Assembly: GCF_020194175.1 (NCBI RefSeq)
Contig: NZ_JADYVX010000003.1
Coordinates: forward strand, 310,001 to 374,000
Source of the DNA: Bradyrhizobium sp. BRP22
GTDB taxonomy: Bacteria > Pseudomonadota > Alphaproteobacteria > Rhizobiales > Xanthobacteraceae
Length of the DNA: 64,000 bases
Reading direction: 5' to 3'
Each line of letters opens with the position of its first letter. Positions within the stretch are counted from its first letter, which is position 1. Below are positions 34,517 to 42,562 of this stretch, in pieces. The notes beneath the pieces are model-generated. The model was not told the origin of the DNA. It searched no databases and worked only from the letters and a program-made list of their open reading frames with translations. A program made the translations under genes and the position numbers.

Positions 34517-35308
34517 ATGGCTGACACCTCGATCGAATGGACCGATGCGACGTGGAACCCGGTCGCAGGCTGCACGGTGATCTCTCCCGGATGCACGAAT
34601 TGCTATGCGATGCGGATGGCGGCCCGGCTCGATGCGATGGGCATGAAGAAATATCGCGGGCTAACCCGCAAGAGCGGCAAGCGCGCGGTTTGGACCGGTA
34701 AGGTCAGGCTTGACCACGCAGCGCTCAGCATCCCGGCAAGCTGGAGGAAGCCCCGCCGAATTTTTGTGAACTCGATGTCGGACCTATTCCACGACGCCGT
34801 CCCGGCAACATTCGTGGCCGCTATCTGGGGCACGATGCAGGCAACGCCGCAGCACACCTATCAAATTCTGACAAAGCGGCCGGATCGGATGGCGGCCATC
34901 GCCGCGTCGTTACCGGTGCTGCCGAATGTTTGGCTTGGCACGAGCGTCGAGAGCGCCGACTATCTCGGGCGCATTGATGAGCTTCGCAAGGTCCGTGCTG
35001 CCGTCAGATTTGTCTCGTTCGAACCGTTGCTCGGGTCGGTGGCTGGTGCCGATCTGACAGGCGTCCAGTGGGCAATCGTAGGCGGCGAGAGCGGCCCGCG
35101 TGCGCGTCCAATGGCCGAGCAGTGGGTCGCGGAGATTGAGGCCGCTTGTCGCACGGCAAAGACAGCGTTTTTCTTTAAGCAGTGGGGCGGCGTTCGCAAA
35201 AAAAGCACCGGCAGGCACTATCGCGGCCGCACGTTCGACGAGATGCCGCGCTCCAACGGTAGACGGGACAAAGCACTCCCCATGATCGGTGGGAGGCAAG
35301 CGCAGTGA
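34517..35308 (+). CDS. DUF5131 / phage Gp37-Gp68 family protein (three-Cys motif, radical-SAM-like)
   Basis: A 263-residue protein. The N-terminus SIEWTDATWNPVAGCTVISP, then GCTNCY, gives Cys19, Cys26 and Cys29, the three-Cys motif that names the partner TcmP and resembles an [4Fe-4S] site. Further family blocks: IFVNSMSDLFHDAVP, TYQILTKRPDRM, NVWLGTSVES and WAIVGGESGPRARPM. It overlaps the next gene by four bases. Function unknown; a radical-type modification carried out with TcmP is a reasonable guess. Confidence 0.87.
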   Translation: MADTSIEWTDATWNPVAGCTVISPGCTNCYAMRMAARLDAMGMKKYRGLTRKSGKRAVWTGKVRLDHAALSIPASWRKPRRIFVNSMSDLFHDAVPATFVAAIWGTMQATPQHTYQILTKRPDRMAAIAASLPVLPNVWLGTSVESADYLGRIDELRKVRAAVRFVSFEPLLGSVAGADLTGVQWAIVGGESGPRARPMAEQWVAEIEAACRTAKTAFFFKQWGGVRKKSTGRHYRGRTFDEMPRSNGRRDKALPMIGGRQAQ

Positions 35309-35694
35309 ACTGGGGACGCGGCTTGTTTCGCTTGTGGGTGATCCTTAGCGCCCTTTGGATTGCGGCTCTGTCGGCGATCTTCATTACAGAGGCGCACTTG
35401 CTCGAAGCAAAGAAGACCTTTGAAGTTGAGGGGCCAGCTAAGGAGAAATACGAGATACTAGCGCCGCCAGATGCCACCGAGGCCGAGGTAGTCGCCTTCG
35501 CGCAGAAAAACCCTCGCACCGACTGCTCTCCGGGCAAAAGCGGGCCATGGTGTAGTTATCCAGCCAAGCTAGAGATGCCGCGCAAGCCAATCGATCTTCT
35601 TGCGATTTATCTCGCGTTTGGCGTTCCAGCAGGTGTGCTCTTGGTCGGTAGCGGCTTCTATTGGGCACTGTCAGGTTTCCGCCGAACGACGTAA
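35305..35694 (+). CDS. Two-helix membrane protein downstream of DUF5131
   Basis: A 129-residue protein with an N-terminal membrane helix (LWVILSALWIAALSAIFI, about 10-27), a roughly 65-residue exposed loop containing two Cys (DCSPGKSGPWCSY), and a C-terminal helix (LAIYLAFGVPAGVLLVGSGF, about 99-118). No family recognised. The ATGA overlap with the DUF5131 gene indicates co-expression, making a TcmP/DUF5131/membrane protein cassette. Confidence 0.65.
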   Translation: MNWGRGLFRLWVILSALWIAALSAIFITEAHLLEAKKTFEVEGPAKEKYEILAPPDATEAEVVAFAQKNPRTDCSPGKSGPWCSYPAKLEMPRKPIDLLAIYLAFGVPAGVLLVGSGFYWALSGFRRTT

Positions 35695-35704
35695 GGCATT
35701 GCGC

Positions 35705-36370
35705 TCATGCTGCCGCCGCACGATCCTCTTTGTCGGCCCCGCACATCACGATCTTGAGCGCATCATCCGGCAGTGGCCTCTGCAGCCCCTTGGCTTCATC
35801 CCACGGTGCGCGCATCCAGACATCGCGCTCTTCATCGGTCATCAGGATCACCGGCATCGCCTTCGGATGGATCGGCGCGACGATGGCGTTCGGTGCCGTG
35901 GTGAGGAAGCCATAGACCTGATGCGGCCCCGGCACCGGCTTGGACTTCGTGCCGCGATCACCGTTGAACGTCGTCCAGATGCCAGCGAAGGCGAACAGCG
36001 GCCGGTCATCGCTGATAGCGAACCAGACCACGTCCTTTTTCTTGGTCTCGGGGTTTGGCACAGGCGCGTACTCAGCGAAGCTGTTCGCCGGGACCAAGCA
36101 CCGGTTCTCCGGCTTGAGCCAGCCGCGCCAGTGCGGCGACGAGGTGTTGCGGATGTTCGTAACTGGCGGACCGCCTGTGCGCGGCGGCGGAGGCATGCCC
36201 CACCGCATGGTGACCATCTCGGTACCCGAGTCCGTGTTGCGGATCACCGGAGCCGGATAGTCCGGAAACACCCCGGGCATTGGCGCGAGGTTGCCGACGT
36301 AGCGGTTGATCACGCGAAACAGCGCGATGATCGCCGCCTGATTGGTGGTGATGGAATACAGATTGCACAT
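35705..36370 (-). CDS. SOS response-associated peptidase, SRAP/YedK family
   Basis: A 221-residue SRAP domain. The catalytic set is present: Cys2 right after the initiator Met (MCNLYS), Asn72, Glu100 in [11 protein letters not shown] and His168 in [10 protein letters not shown]. These proteins crosslink to abasic sites in single-stranded DNA and protect them. ATG at 36370 is fixed by the need for Cys2. Prophages often carry a copy. Convergent with the membrane protein gene. Confidence 0.9.
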   Translation of the reverse strand: MCNLYSITTNQAAIIALFRVINRYVGNLAPMPGVFPDYPAPVIRNTDSGTEMVTMRWGMPPPPRTGGPPVTNIRNTSSPHWRGWLKPENRCLVPANSFAEYAPVPNPETKKKDVVWFAISDDRPLFAFAGIWTTFNGDRGTKSKPVPGPHQVYGFLTTAPNAIVAPIHPKAMPVILMTDEERDVWMRAPWDEAKGLQRPLPDDALKIVMCGADKEDRAAAA

Positions 36371-36371
36371 G

Positions 36372-36833
36372 TTACCGGATGATCCCACCCTTGGCCTGGA
36401 TGGCATAGATGTGCGCGCGATGTGGCAAGCTTTCCTCCGGGTTGTGGCTGTCGAACACGACGCCGCAGGGACAGCGCATCATCGAGCTGGGGATTTCGGA
36501 GGGCAGCTTCTCGCCGCGCTCATGTATCTTGCGGATTTCGGCGCGGCTCGCCACGGCATCGCGCCATTCGTCGAACGCGGCTTCGGTCAGGGTGGGCAGC
36601 ATCCGCCGCCACGCCGTCTCGAAATCGGCGCGCGCATCTTCGAAGCTGGCCGCTATCCCGTGCTGCTGCTGTCCCGGCTCCATGCCGGGATAGAAGCCAC
36701 AGTTCCAGCCCCACTGTGGCGCGCTGCTGGGCACACCGGCACGCACGCCGATCGTGCCGACGTGGACGTCGCCGTAGTAAACGTGCCAAGTTTCATGGTG
36801 GACGTCCTTCTGACGTCGGCGGTTCAGTTCCAT
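36372..36833 (-). CDS. Hypothetical phage protein, 153 aa
   Basis: Starts [20 protein letters not shown]; the N-terminal half ([16 protein letters not shown]) resembles conserved phage proteins, and the C-terminal part has [20 protein letters not shown], a possible small metal site with Cys and His. It ends one base before the SRAP start on the same strand, so the two are probably co-transcribed. Function unknown. An upstream in-frame extension is rejected because it is an Arg/Ser-rich shadow. Confidence 0.65.
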   Translation of the reverse strand: MELNRRRQKDVHHETWHVYYGDVHVGTIGVRAGVPSSAPQWGWNCGFYPGMEPGQQQHGIAASFEDARADFETAWRRMLPTLTEAAFDEWRDAVASRAEIRKIHERGEKLPSEIPSSMMRCPCGVVFDSHNPEESLPHRAHIYAIQAKGGIIR

Positions 36834-36883
36834 TGCCGCATGATCCCGCAGCGCGGCGACTGGGTCAACCAAGGGGGAAGCAA

Positions 36884-37051
36884 ATGGGTCAATCTGACGA
36901 CGGCACGGCCCTCGGTCTCGCCTTGAAGGTGGTTGAGGACTGGAAGGTGGCGAACAATCTCGGCTACCTCGCGCCGCGCCTGTCGCGCGATCTGGCCAAG
37001 CGGATCGAGCGCGCCTTGCTGGAGGAGCGCAGCGAGGCCGGTCAGCCATGA
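36884..37051 (+). CDS. Small hypothetical phage protein, 55 aa
   Basis: ATG follows AAGGGGGAAGCAA. Predicted helical (ALGLALKVVEDWKVANNLGY, then LAKRIERALLEERSEAGQP). Overlaps the next gene by four bases. No family recognised. Confidence 0.55.
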   Translation: MGQSDDGTALGLALKVVEDWKVANNLGYLAPRLSRDLAKRIERALLEERSEAGQP

Positions 37052-37257
37052 ACCGGGACGCGATCCAGACCGAGCTGCTTGAAATCGAGGCCATCCTCGC
37101 CGACGACGGGCTGACCGATGAGGATCGCGCCGCGCTCCATGGCGCGCAGCAGACCTTGCGCAACGTGCTAGATCCCGAGACGTGGCACCCGGCCAGCCAG
37201 ACCTTCTATCGGCTCGGCGCGCGGCCCATCAAGGCTGTCAGCACGTCAGTGAACTGA
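37048..37257 (+). CDS. Small hypothetical phage protein, 69 aa
   Basis: Helical protein with MNRDAIQTELLEIEAILADD and DEDRAALHGAQQTLRNVLDP, coiled-coil-like. Coupled to the preceding gene through ATGA. Function unknown. Confidence 0.6.
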   Translation: MNRDAIQTELLEIEAILADDGLTDEDRAALHGAQQTLRNVLDPETWHPASQTFYRLGARPIKAVSTSVN

Positions 37258-37335
37258 GAAAACCGCAAGCACCATCAGGATCGTCGAGGCGATGCCCGCC
37301 ACGATGACGAGCGCGGTAAACAGACGGTCCTGCAT
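37246..37335 (-). CDS. 29-residue single-span membrane peptide
   Basis: MQDRLFTALVIVAGIASTIL and then MVLAVFSVH: almost the entire product is one hydrophobic helix. GAGGTC lies before the ATG. Its last 12 bp overlap the convergent 69-aa gene. Plausible as a small phage membrane peptide (holin- or regulator-like), but the short length limits confidence. Confidence 0.45.
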   Translation of the reverse strand: MQDRLFTALVIVAGIASTILMVLAVFSVH

Positions 37336-37696
37336 GACCTCGCACTCCCAAAATTAGCCGCCCCGGCGCGATCATTGGGCAGATCGGCCGGGGCGTGCTC
37401 CCTCTCATCCGACCGGGGTAGAAGGGGGCTGGGGTAATCAGCGAGAGGTCGCGCCATCAGAAAAGCACAACTTTGGCGCGGATGTCAGTGCAGTTTGTGC
37501 CTGCAAGCAGCTCAAACTTCTGAGGCCCTCGGTTACATAGTGAACTGACGCACGGCATCGGATGTGCCTGCCTCAGAGAGCGATCCTCTCGCGCTGATCA
37601 CCGGGGCCTCCAAGGTCGTTAGCCGAGAGGAAGCGCCGCCCCGGCGCAGGCCGCTCACTGCTCCGCGCCGGGGCGGTCGAACCTCGGTCTATGTAC
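37336..37696. repeat. Intergenic region with GC-rich hairpins
   Basis: No gene is seen. Two strong hairpins: GCCCCGGC/GCCGGGGC (37360-37367 with 37387-37394), and 12-bp perfect arms CCGCCCCGGCGC/GCGCCGGGGCGG (37636-37647 with 37665-37676). The motif GGCGCGATCATTGGGC at 37365-37380 also occurs near 33266 in the left arm, so this is a repeated element. Similar hairpins recur at 45042-45125. Confidence 0.55.
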
Positions 37697-37894
37697 CTAG
37701 CTGTCCTCGGTTGACGAGGCATGGTTAGAGGGCTTAGCGGGCGCGATCTGTAAACCTGCGTCAGCCAACGCCTCGACAATGCACTTCGCAATCGATTTAG
37801 CTTCCTCGATATCAATCTGCTGATCCGGACGTTCCTTGCGGCATTCGCAAATCGCCGTGGCGATTATCGAATGCATTTGATGCTCATCAATCAT
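37697..37894 (-). CDS. Hypothetical phage protein, 65 aa
   Basis: MIDEHQMHSIIATAICECRK onward, helical with an acidic segment (DIEEAKSIAKCIVEALADAG). A strong site, GGGAGGCCCT, precedes the ATG. No family recognised. Confidence 0.6.
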   Translation of the reverse strand: MIDEHQMHSIIATAICECRKERPDQQIDIEEAKSIAKCIVEALADAGLQIAPAKPSNHASSTEDS

Positions 37895-37963
37895 AGGGCC
37901 TCCCGAGATAGAACGGCGCGTTGGTCAAAGAGCACATCATGGTCACACGTCGAACGCGCCGGG

Positions 37964-38158
37964 TTAGTGTTTGACCGGTGGGGTCTCGTCAAGGACCCCG
38001 CTGACATCAGGCTCATCAATCCCGTCGCCGCGGTTGCACTCGCATGGCATGCCGGCCCCGCACTGACATCCCCAGACGTCCTCTGACCAGGGACGGTCGG
38101 GGTGATTTTCGCACACCCATCCCAACCCGTGGCACACCGGGCAGTTAGGTTTGGTCAC
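37964..38158 (-). CDS. Cys-rich zinc-ribbon-like phage protein, 64 aa
   Basis: GTG start with AGGA eight bases upstream. NCPVCHGLGWVCENHPDRPW contains CxxC and a further Cys/His set, then CQCGAGMPCECN. Typical of small phage zinc-binding proteins with DnaJ-like Cys spacing. Function unknown. Confidence 0.65.
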   Translation of the reverse strand: MTKPNCPVCHGLGWVCENHPDRPWSEDVWGCQCGAGMPCECNRGDGIDEPDVSGVLDETPPVKH

Positions 38159-38175
38159 CGGAACGGTCCTTTGAC

Positions 38176-38511
38176 CTAGAGGAGCGACAGCTGGACATCG
38201 ACGCGGTGGCCGTGCCGCGCCAGAAACTCCTCCAGCGTCGGCGGGACCTCACCGCGCTCGGCGCAGCGCTGGCGCAGCTCGGCGGCGATCTCCTCGGAGG
38301 CGTCTTGCGACCAGCCTTCGCTGGTGTTGAAGCTGACGATGCGGATCGGGTTGCGGTACTGCCCCTCCATTAGGTGACGGAGCAGGGTGTCCCGGTCGGT
38401 GTCTTCCTCGTCGGTCTCGGGCCACGCCCGGCCAAGCCGTTGGCCATAATCGTCAAGCACCAGATAAATGTCCCGGTCGGCTCCGGGTGCGATCGACGGC
38501 GAGGAACGCAT
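38176..38511 (-). CDS. Hypothetical phage protein, 111 aa
   Basis: Contains DIYLVLDDYGQRLGRAWPET, IRIVSFNTSEGWSQDASEEI and a helical C-terminus with PPTLEEFLARHGH. It is a conserved-looking type in Rhizobiales phages, but I cannot name a function. A GTG codon at 38514 is an alternative start. The 17-bp spacing from the zinc-ribbon gene suggests an operon. Confidence 0.62.
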   Translation of the reverse strand: MRSSPSIAPGADRDIYLVLDDYGQRLGRAWPETDEEDTDRDTLLRHLMEGQYRNPIRIVSFNTSEGWSQDASEEIAAELRQRCAERGEVPPTLEEFLARHGHRVDVQLSLL

Positions 38512-38608
38512 CACTAGAACTCCGCGAAGGCTGAACCGTCATCCAAGCGACGGGGTGGGCGGCCGTCAAGGACTCGCATTTAGCCCATGAATTAATATAT
38601 TTGCCGCC

Positions 38609-39208
38609 ATGCGCAGGCGTTCGGATTTCGCCCTGCCGGTGAGGGCCGACAAGGTGCCGGCTGGGCCAGACTGGTTCCACGAAATTAAATACGACGGCTA
38701 TCGGTTGCAGGTCATCCGAGAGCACGACCGCGTGCGCCTGATTACCAAGGGCGGGTACGACTGGACCAAGCGCTACCCCTGGATTGTCGAGGTCGCGCGC
38801 AAAATCCGGCAGAGCCATTTCGTGATCGATGGCGAGGCTGTGCTGCTCGGGGTGGACGGCATCTCCGACTTCAACGGCCTGCATTCCGGCAAGCACAACG
38901 CCGAGGTGCAGCTCTATGCCTTCGACATGCTGGCCGGCGATGGCGACGACATGCGCAAGCTGCCGCTGTCGATGCGCAAGACCAATCTGGCCCGGCTGCT
39001 GCGGGGCCGCGCCGAGGGCATCTTCGTGGCTCCGTTCGAACAGGGTGAGATCGGGCCCGACCTGTTTGAAGCCGCCTGCCGGATGGGACTGGAGGGACTG
39101 GTGTCCAAGCGTCGCGAGCGCCGCTACGAGGGTGGCCCCTGCAAACACTGGATTAAGGTCAAGAACCGCAAGCATCCGGCCTACAGCCGCGTGCAGGACC
39201 AGTTCTGA
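38609..39208 (+). CDS. ATP-dependent DNA ligase, adenylation domain only
   Basis: A 199-residue protein with the nucleotidyltransferase motifs in order: HEIKYDGYR with nucleophile Lys27, VIDGEAVLLG (motif III/IIIa region), LEGLVSKRRERRYEGG (motif IV) and WIKVKN (motif V). The OB-fold domain that normally completes a DNA ligase is missing, so it is smaller than typical LigD or phage ligases. It may seal nicks for phage replication or repair with help from a host factor. It overlaps the next gene by one base. Confidence 0.85.
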   Translation: MRRRSDFALPVRADKVPAGPDWFHEIKYDGYRLQVIREHDRVRLITKGGYDWTKRYPWIVEVARKIRQSHFVIDGEAVLLGVDGISDFNGLHSGKHNAEVQLYAFDMLAGDGDDMRKLPLSMRKTNLARLLRGRAEGIFVAPFEQGEIGPDLFEAACRMGLEGLVSKRRERRYEGGPCKHWIKVKNRKHPAYSRVQDQF

Positions 39209-39738
39209 TGCGTATCCCGGCTGGGCGCATAGTGTTTGAACTCGGCGAGCCGAAGAAATTGACCGAGCACGGACAGCGACTCAGTGCGCGTAAACTCTAC
39301 GCCAAAGGTCAGAGTTTCGTCGCAGCCGCGATCCTGCTGCGGCAGCGCGGGGGCGTCGAAGACGTCGTGCTCCATTGTCTCTGTCAGGGCACCGAAATCA
39401 TGCTGAAAGCTCTGCTGTTGCTCTTGGACTACAAGACGTACAAGCCGCGCATGACAAAATACGGTCACGACCTCGAACAGGTCGTCGCAGCTGCCGTAAA
39501 GGCGTTCGGCGTTCGTCCGTTGCGCCCGGCGGTTGCGCAAGAGCTGAAGGTTCTGAGTGCATTCTACCGCAAACATCTGCTGCGGTACGACGCCCTCCAT
39601 GACCTTTTGCCTGCAGGATCGCTTCCGAGCGATCGGGCGCTGCTGCTGAAAGTGGGAGCGGTAATGCGGCTTGCGCATCGCAAGCTCAGCGCTGGCGACG
39701 ACCCTCCAATCGAGGGATCTGCTCCTTCATCAGCGTAA
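39208..39738 (+). CDS. HEPN-like helical protein
   Basis: A 176-residue, strongly helical protein. LCQGTEIMLKALLLLLD followed by KYGHDLEQVV resembles the Glu-Leu-Lys-rich helices of HEPN-type proteins, but the RNase Rx4-6H motif is not obvious. Starts immediately at the ligase stop (ATGA-type junction), so translation is coupled. HEPN proteins often serve in phage-host conflict; here this is only a structural guess. Confidence 0.55.
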   Translation: MRIPAGRIVFELGEPKKLTEHGQRLSARKLYAKGQSFVAAAILLRQRGGVEDVVLHCLCQGTEIMLKALLLLLDYKTYKPRMTKYGHDLEQVVAAAVKAFGVRPLRPAVAQELKVLSAFYRKHLLRYDALHDLLPAGSLPSDRALLLKVGAVMRLAHRKLSAGDDPPIEGSAPSSA

Positions 39739-39900
39739 CAGGTCGTTCGCGCATCGCGATGTGGGTATTCTGCCACATGGCAAAGTCCCGCCCGTTAATG
39801 CCTGCAAAACGTGGGGAACGGCTGTCCCGCCACCTTGCGGTCCCCCTGGTCTGGCCCCATGCTGCCGGTCGTGATTTGCCTGTTTCGGGCAGTCGCGCAT

Positions 39901-39941
39901 GGAAAAGCCGAGCACACTTTGCACGGCGGGCTCGGCTTTCC
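39901..39941. terminator. Long hairpin between the HEPN-like and HTH genes
   Basis: GGAAAAGCCGAGC pairs with GCTCGGCTTTCC (one bulge) around a 16-base loop. Only a short T-run lies in the stem, so terminator function is uncertain. It is in the 257-bp gap 39739-39995, which holds no gene. Confidence 0.45.
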
Positions 39942-39995
39942 GTGGTCACCGGAGGCGCTTTCGCGTCTCCATCATCCCACCTTGGAGAGCCTAGC

Positions 39996-40214
39996 TTGAC
40001 CAAACCTGTCGTTCAAGACAATCACCCCCGAAAGACCAAGTTCACGGACGAAGAAGCTGTTGATGTTTGGCTGCGCCGCTGGAGCGGACAGTTCCAGCAC
40101 GAAATCGCGGCGGCCTATGTGATCAACGTGCGGGCCGTGAACCACGTGCTCAAGGAAGTGACGCACGTCGGCAGCAAGGAAGAAGCCGCACGGCGTTTAG
40201 AGCGTTCCGCCTGA
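39996..40214 (+). CDS. Small HTH phage protein, 72 aa
   Basis: TTG start with GGAGAG upstream. DEEAVDVWLRRWSGQFQHEI then AAAYVINVRAVNHVLKE looks like a single helix-turn-helix, with a charged tail. Probably a small DNA-binding phage regulator. An upstream frame extension exists but lacks a start site and is not supported. Confidence 0.6.
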   Translation: MTKPVVQDNHPRKTKFTDEEAVDVWLRRWSGQFQHEIAAAYVINVRAVNHVLKEVTHVGSKEEAARRLERSA

Positions 40215-40293
40215 CATTGTGAGGGCGGCGGCGGGCGACTTCGGTCGCTCGCTTCTGCATCGGCGGCGCGGTGACGTCCTCACCGTGATTTCG

Positions 40294-41244
40294 TTACAGT
40301 GCCGCAAATGGCGATCGACGCAAGGTCCTTAACGGCGGCTCGCCGAACAGCCGGCTGTACTCGTTGGCGAACCGACCATGAAGAAAGCCGTGCTCCCTCG
40401 CCACACTCTGGACCGTCGCGCCGGGTCCGGCCGTCAGCAGCGCGTCGTGTACATCGCCCAGCCGCTTGTATCGCAGGAATTGCTTGGGCGGCATGTTAAG
40501 CACCTCCGCGAAGGCGCGATGTAGGGTGCGTCTTGGTACGCCAAACTCGGCGCTCAGCTCCGAGATGTGGACCGGCCGCGTGCCGGCATCGATGAGAAAG
40601 CGATCGACCTTGTGCACTAGCTCGACCGCGGACGGCAGCCACGGTCCCCGATACCCGACGCCCCTGATCATCGGCGCGGTCATCAGCTCCAGAATGCAGC
40701 GCTTGTAGTAGTCGACGGCCTCGGCCGACATCGTTGCGCCATGATCAACGATGGTCTTGAACAGCGTCGCGAACGCTCTGACGGTGGCGGCATCCCTGGC
40801 TGGATCTTCGAGCTGCGCTGTCACCGGCTGCCGCCACATCGCGTCATCTCGCGCCCCGGGTTCGTGGCCGAGGAACCCAAACAGCTCATCCGGCTCGATC
40901 AGCACCCCGGCATACGAGTTGGCACCGGAATAGATCGAATACTGCTCAGTGCCGGGCGCGAGGGCCAGAATTTGTCCCGGCTGCACGTCGAGATGGTGCC
41001 GGGCCGGGGCGGCGAGGGCGATGCCGAGCAGCCAGCGATGCGGGCTCACGACGCCACGCGAGCGGAGGCCGCGCGAGAAGCTGCCCGTCGAGATGCCGAG
41101 CGAGCCCATCGATACGTGGGTCAGCTCACCGGCCATTCTGCCGCGGCCAAGCTGCACGATATCCAGCGGAGCATCTTGCAGCCCTTCCCGCATCGCCTCG
41201 AAATCGGTGAATGCCGTCCGCTGCACCCTGATGATTGAAGTCAC
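40294..41244 (-). CDS. AraC family regulator carried in the prophage
   Basis: About 316 residues from a GTG at 41244, preceded by GAGAGGTGCGT; GTG at 41250 is equally possible. C-terminal AraC HTH: VHISELSAEFGVPRRTLHRA and TVQSVAREHGFLHGRFANEY. The N-terminal domain resembles EutR-type sensor regions (PARHHLDVQPGQILALAPG). It looks like bacterial cargo rather than a phage regulator and could give lysogens a host-gene control function. Confidence 0.82.
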   Translation of the reverse strand: MTSIIRVQRTAFTDFEAMREGLQDAPLDIVQLGRGRMAGELTHVSMGSLGISTGSFSRGLRSRGVVSPHRWLLGIALAAPARHHLDVQPGQILALAPGTEQYSIYSGANSYAGVLIEPDELFGFLGHEPGARDDAMWRQPVTAQLEDPARDAATVRAFATLFKTIVDHGATMSAEAVDYYKRCILELMTAPMIRGVGYRGPWLPSAVELVHKVDRFLIDAGTRPVHISELSAEFGVPRRTLHRAFAEVLNMPPKQFLRYKRLGDVHDALLTAGPGATVQSVAREHGFLHGRFANEYSRLFGEPPLRTLRRSPFAAL

Positions 41245-41347
41245 GCACACGCACCTCTCGCGCGGACCTCCTCCTGACAAAAGGGTAAGGCGCGCATCTT
41301 GTTAATCCCAGCCGGATCACCCGACCTCTTTTCCTTGTGAAAGGTGC

Positions 41348-41692
41348 TTACGCGAGCGTGTCGACGTCGCTTTCGGTGGCAATGATCGCGTCATCCCGCT
41401 CCTCGACGTTATTGAGGATCACGTCGATGAAGGTGATCAGCCGGCGCAGCCGCTGCTCCGTCTCTTCTGCGCCATTTTCGCGGAGGTCGATCATGTTGAC
41501 GAGCCGGCCGCCCAGCTCGCTGGACCGGAACGGCGTGAGCGCGGCGACCAGTGCCTCGAACATGTCGTCGCGGGTGACGGCGCGCGCGATCTCGCGTGCG
41601 ATCGCTGGTGCGTTCGCGCTGCGAACGGTGACGGTGTCATTCTCGTTGAGGTACAGGGTCGCGCTGCTGTCGGCGGTTAGTTTCAGCTTCAT
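41348..41692 (-). CDS. Hypothetical phage protein, 114 aa
   Basis: N-terminal strand region (MKLKLTADSSATLYLNENDT) and a helical C-terminus rich in Glu/Arg (RRLITFIDVILNNVEERDD). It follows the Crp-like gene on the same strand by 15 bp, so it is probably in the same transcript. No family recognised. Confidence 0.6.
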   Translation of the reverse strand: MKLKLTADSSATLYLNENDTVTVRSANAPAIAREIARAVTRDDMFEALVAALTPFRSSELGGRLVNMIDLRENGAEETEQRLRRLITFIDVILNNVEERDDAIIATESDVDTLA

Positions 41693-41707
41693 CGGGCTAC
41701 TTTCAGT

Positions 41708-42394
41708 TCATGCATTTCTCTTGGCTTTCGCGCGATCGAGTTCGATGGCATCGGACGCCAAGAACTGTTCGAGCTTCTTCTTGCGAAGGTGGTAGATCTC
41801 CTCTCCGGGCTTGGTCAGCAAGCCCATATCCAGAAAAGCATTGATGATCCTGTGAACGGTCTGGCGGCTGTTGCCGATCAATTCGCCGAGCTTGGTCGGG
41901 CTGATCTTTACCTCCTGCTCCTCAACGTCCTTGCCGATGAACATGTTGAGAAACGCGCGGGCGAGTCGCTTGTCGGCAGCGCCAAACCGGTGCTCATCCA
42001 ACGCCTCGTGCATCATGTCGAGGTGACTGGCCATCCCAATCACGAACATGTCGTTGAGAGCAGCATGATCCGCAAGCAGCTTCTGGAAGGTCGCGCGCGA
42101 GAAGGCGACGACGTCGCTGTCCATTGTCGCGATTGCAGTGTGGCGATGAATTGCGCGGCCAGCGAGCGCATCCTCAGCGAGCCAGCTTAGTCGACCGCGC
42201 ACCTCATGCAGAGCGGTCTTGCCGTCGCGCGTGGCATTCACCCGGATCTGGCCATGCAAGACGAAATAAATGCGCGCCACCTCGTCGCCCTGTCTGAACA
42301 GCGTCCTGTTTCTTTGCAGGTGGAGAATTTCGCGGCCGGGTCCTGGTGATGACAAGAACTCTCGCAACCACGCGACTTGATCATCTGTCGGCAT
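41708..42394 (-). CDS. Crp/Fnr family regulator, candidate lysogeny regulator
   Basis: A 228-residue protein with an N-terminal cyclic-nucleotide-binding-type domain (NRTLFRQGDEVARIYFVLHG) and a C-terminal Crp HTH (ISPTKLGELIGNSRQTVHRI). The Arg and Glu of a canonical cAMP pocket are not obvious. No Fnr-type Cys cluster. It is divergent from the XRE gene, and two palindromic sites lie 39-84 bp upstream of its start. This layout resembles a phage genetic switch. Confidence 0.85.
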   Translation of the reverse strand: MPTDDQVAWLREFLSSPGPGREILHLQRNRTLFRQGDEVARIYFVLHGQIRVNATRDGKTALHEVRGRLSWLAEDALAGRAIHRHTAIATMDSDVVAFSRATFQKLLADHAALNDMFVIGMASHLDMMHEALDEHRFGAADKRLARAFLNMFIGKDVEEQEVKISPTKLGELIGNSRQTVHRIINAFLDMGLLTKPGEEIYHLRKKKLEQFLASDAIELDRAKAKRNA

Positions 42395-42432
42395 TCCGCA
42401 ACTTCCAAACTTCCAAGCGCCCCCGCGCCCGT

Positions 42433-42478
42433 GCGTAAAACGCTTTACTCATTGCAAGTAGAGTAAAGCGCTTTACTC
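42433..42478. promoter_or_regulatory. Two palindromic operators between the divergent regulators
   Basis: GAGTAAAGCGCTTTACTC at 42461-42478 is a perfect 18-bp palindrome; GCGTAAAACGCTTTACTC at 42433-42450 matches it at 16 of 18 positions. Centres are 28 bp apart. They precede the Crp-like gene and face the XRE gene, so are probably bound by one of the two. Confidence 0.7.
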
Positions 42479-42562
42479 ATGTGATGCTTGCGTGTGTGCG
42501 TCTCCTCGCATAGCTTGCCGAAAAATGTCAAAGGTTAAAAAGTAGCAATTGGGGAGGGCGAT

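Noticed and set aside
39759..39995. Plus-strand extension upstream of the small HTH protein
   Set aside because: No ribosome binding site; covers the hairpin at 39901-39941; composition looks non-coding.
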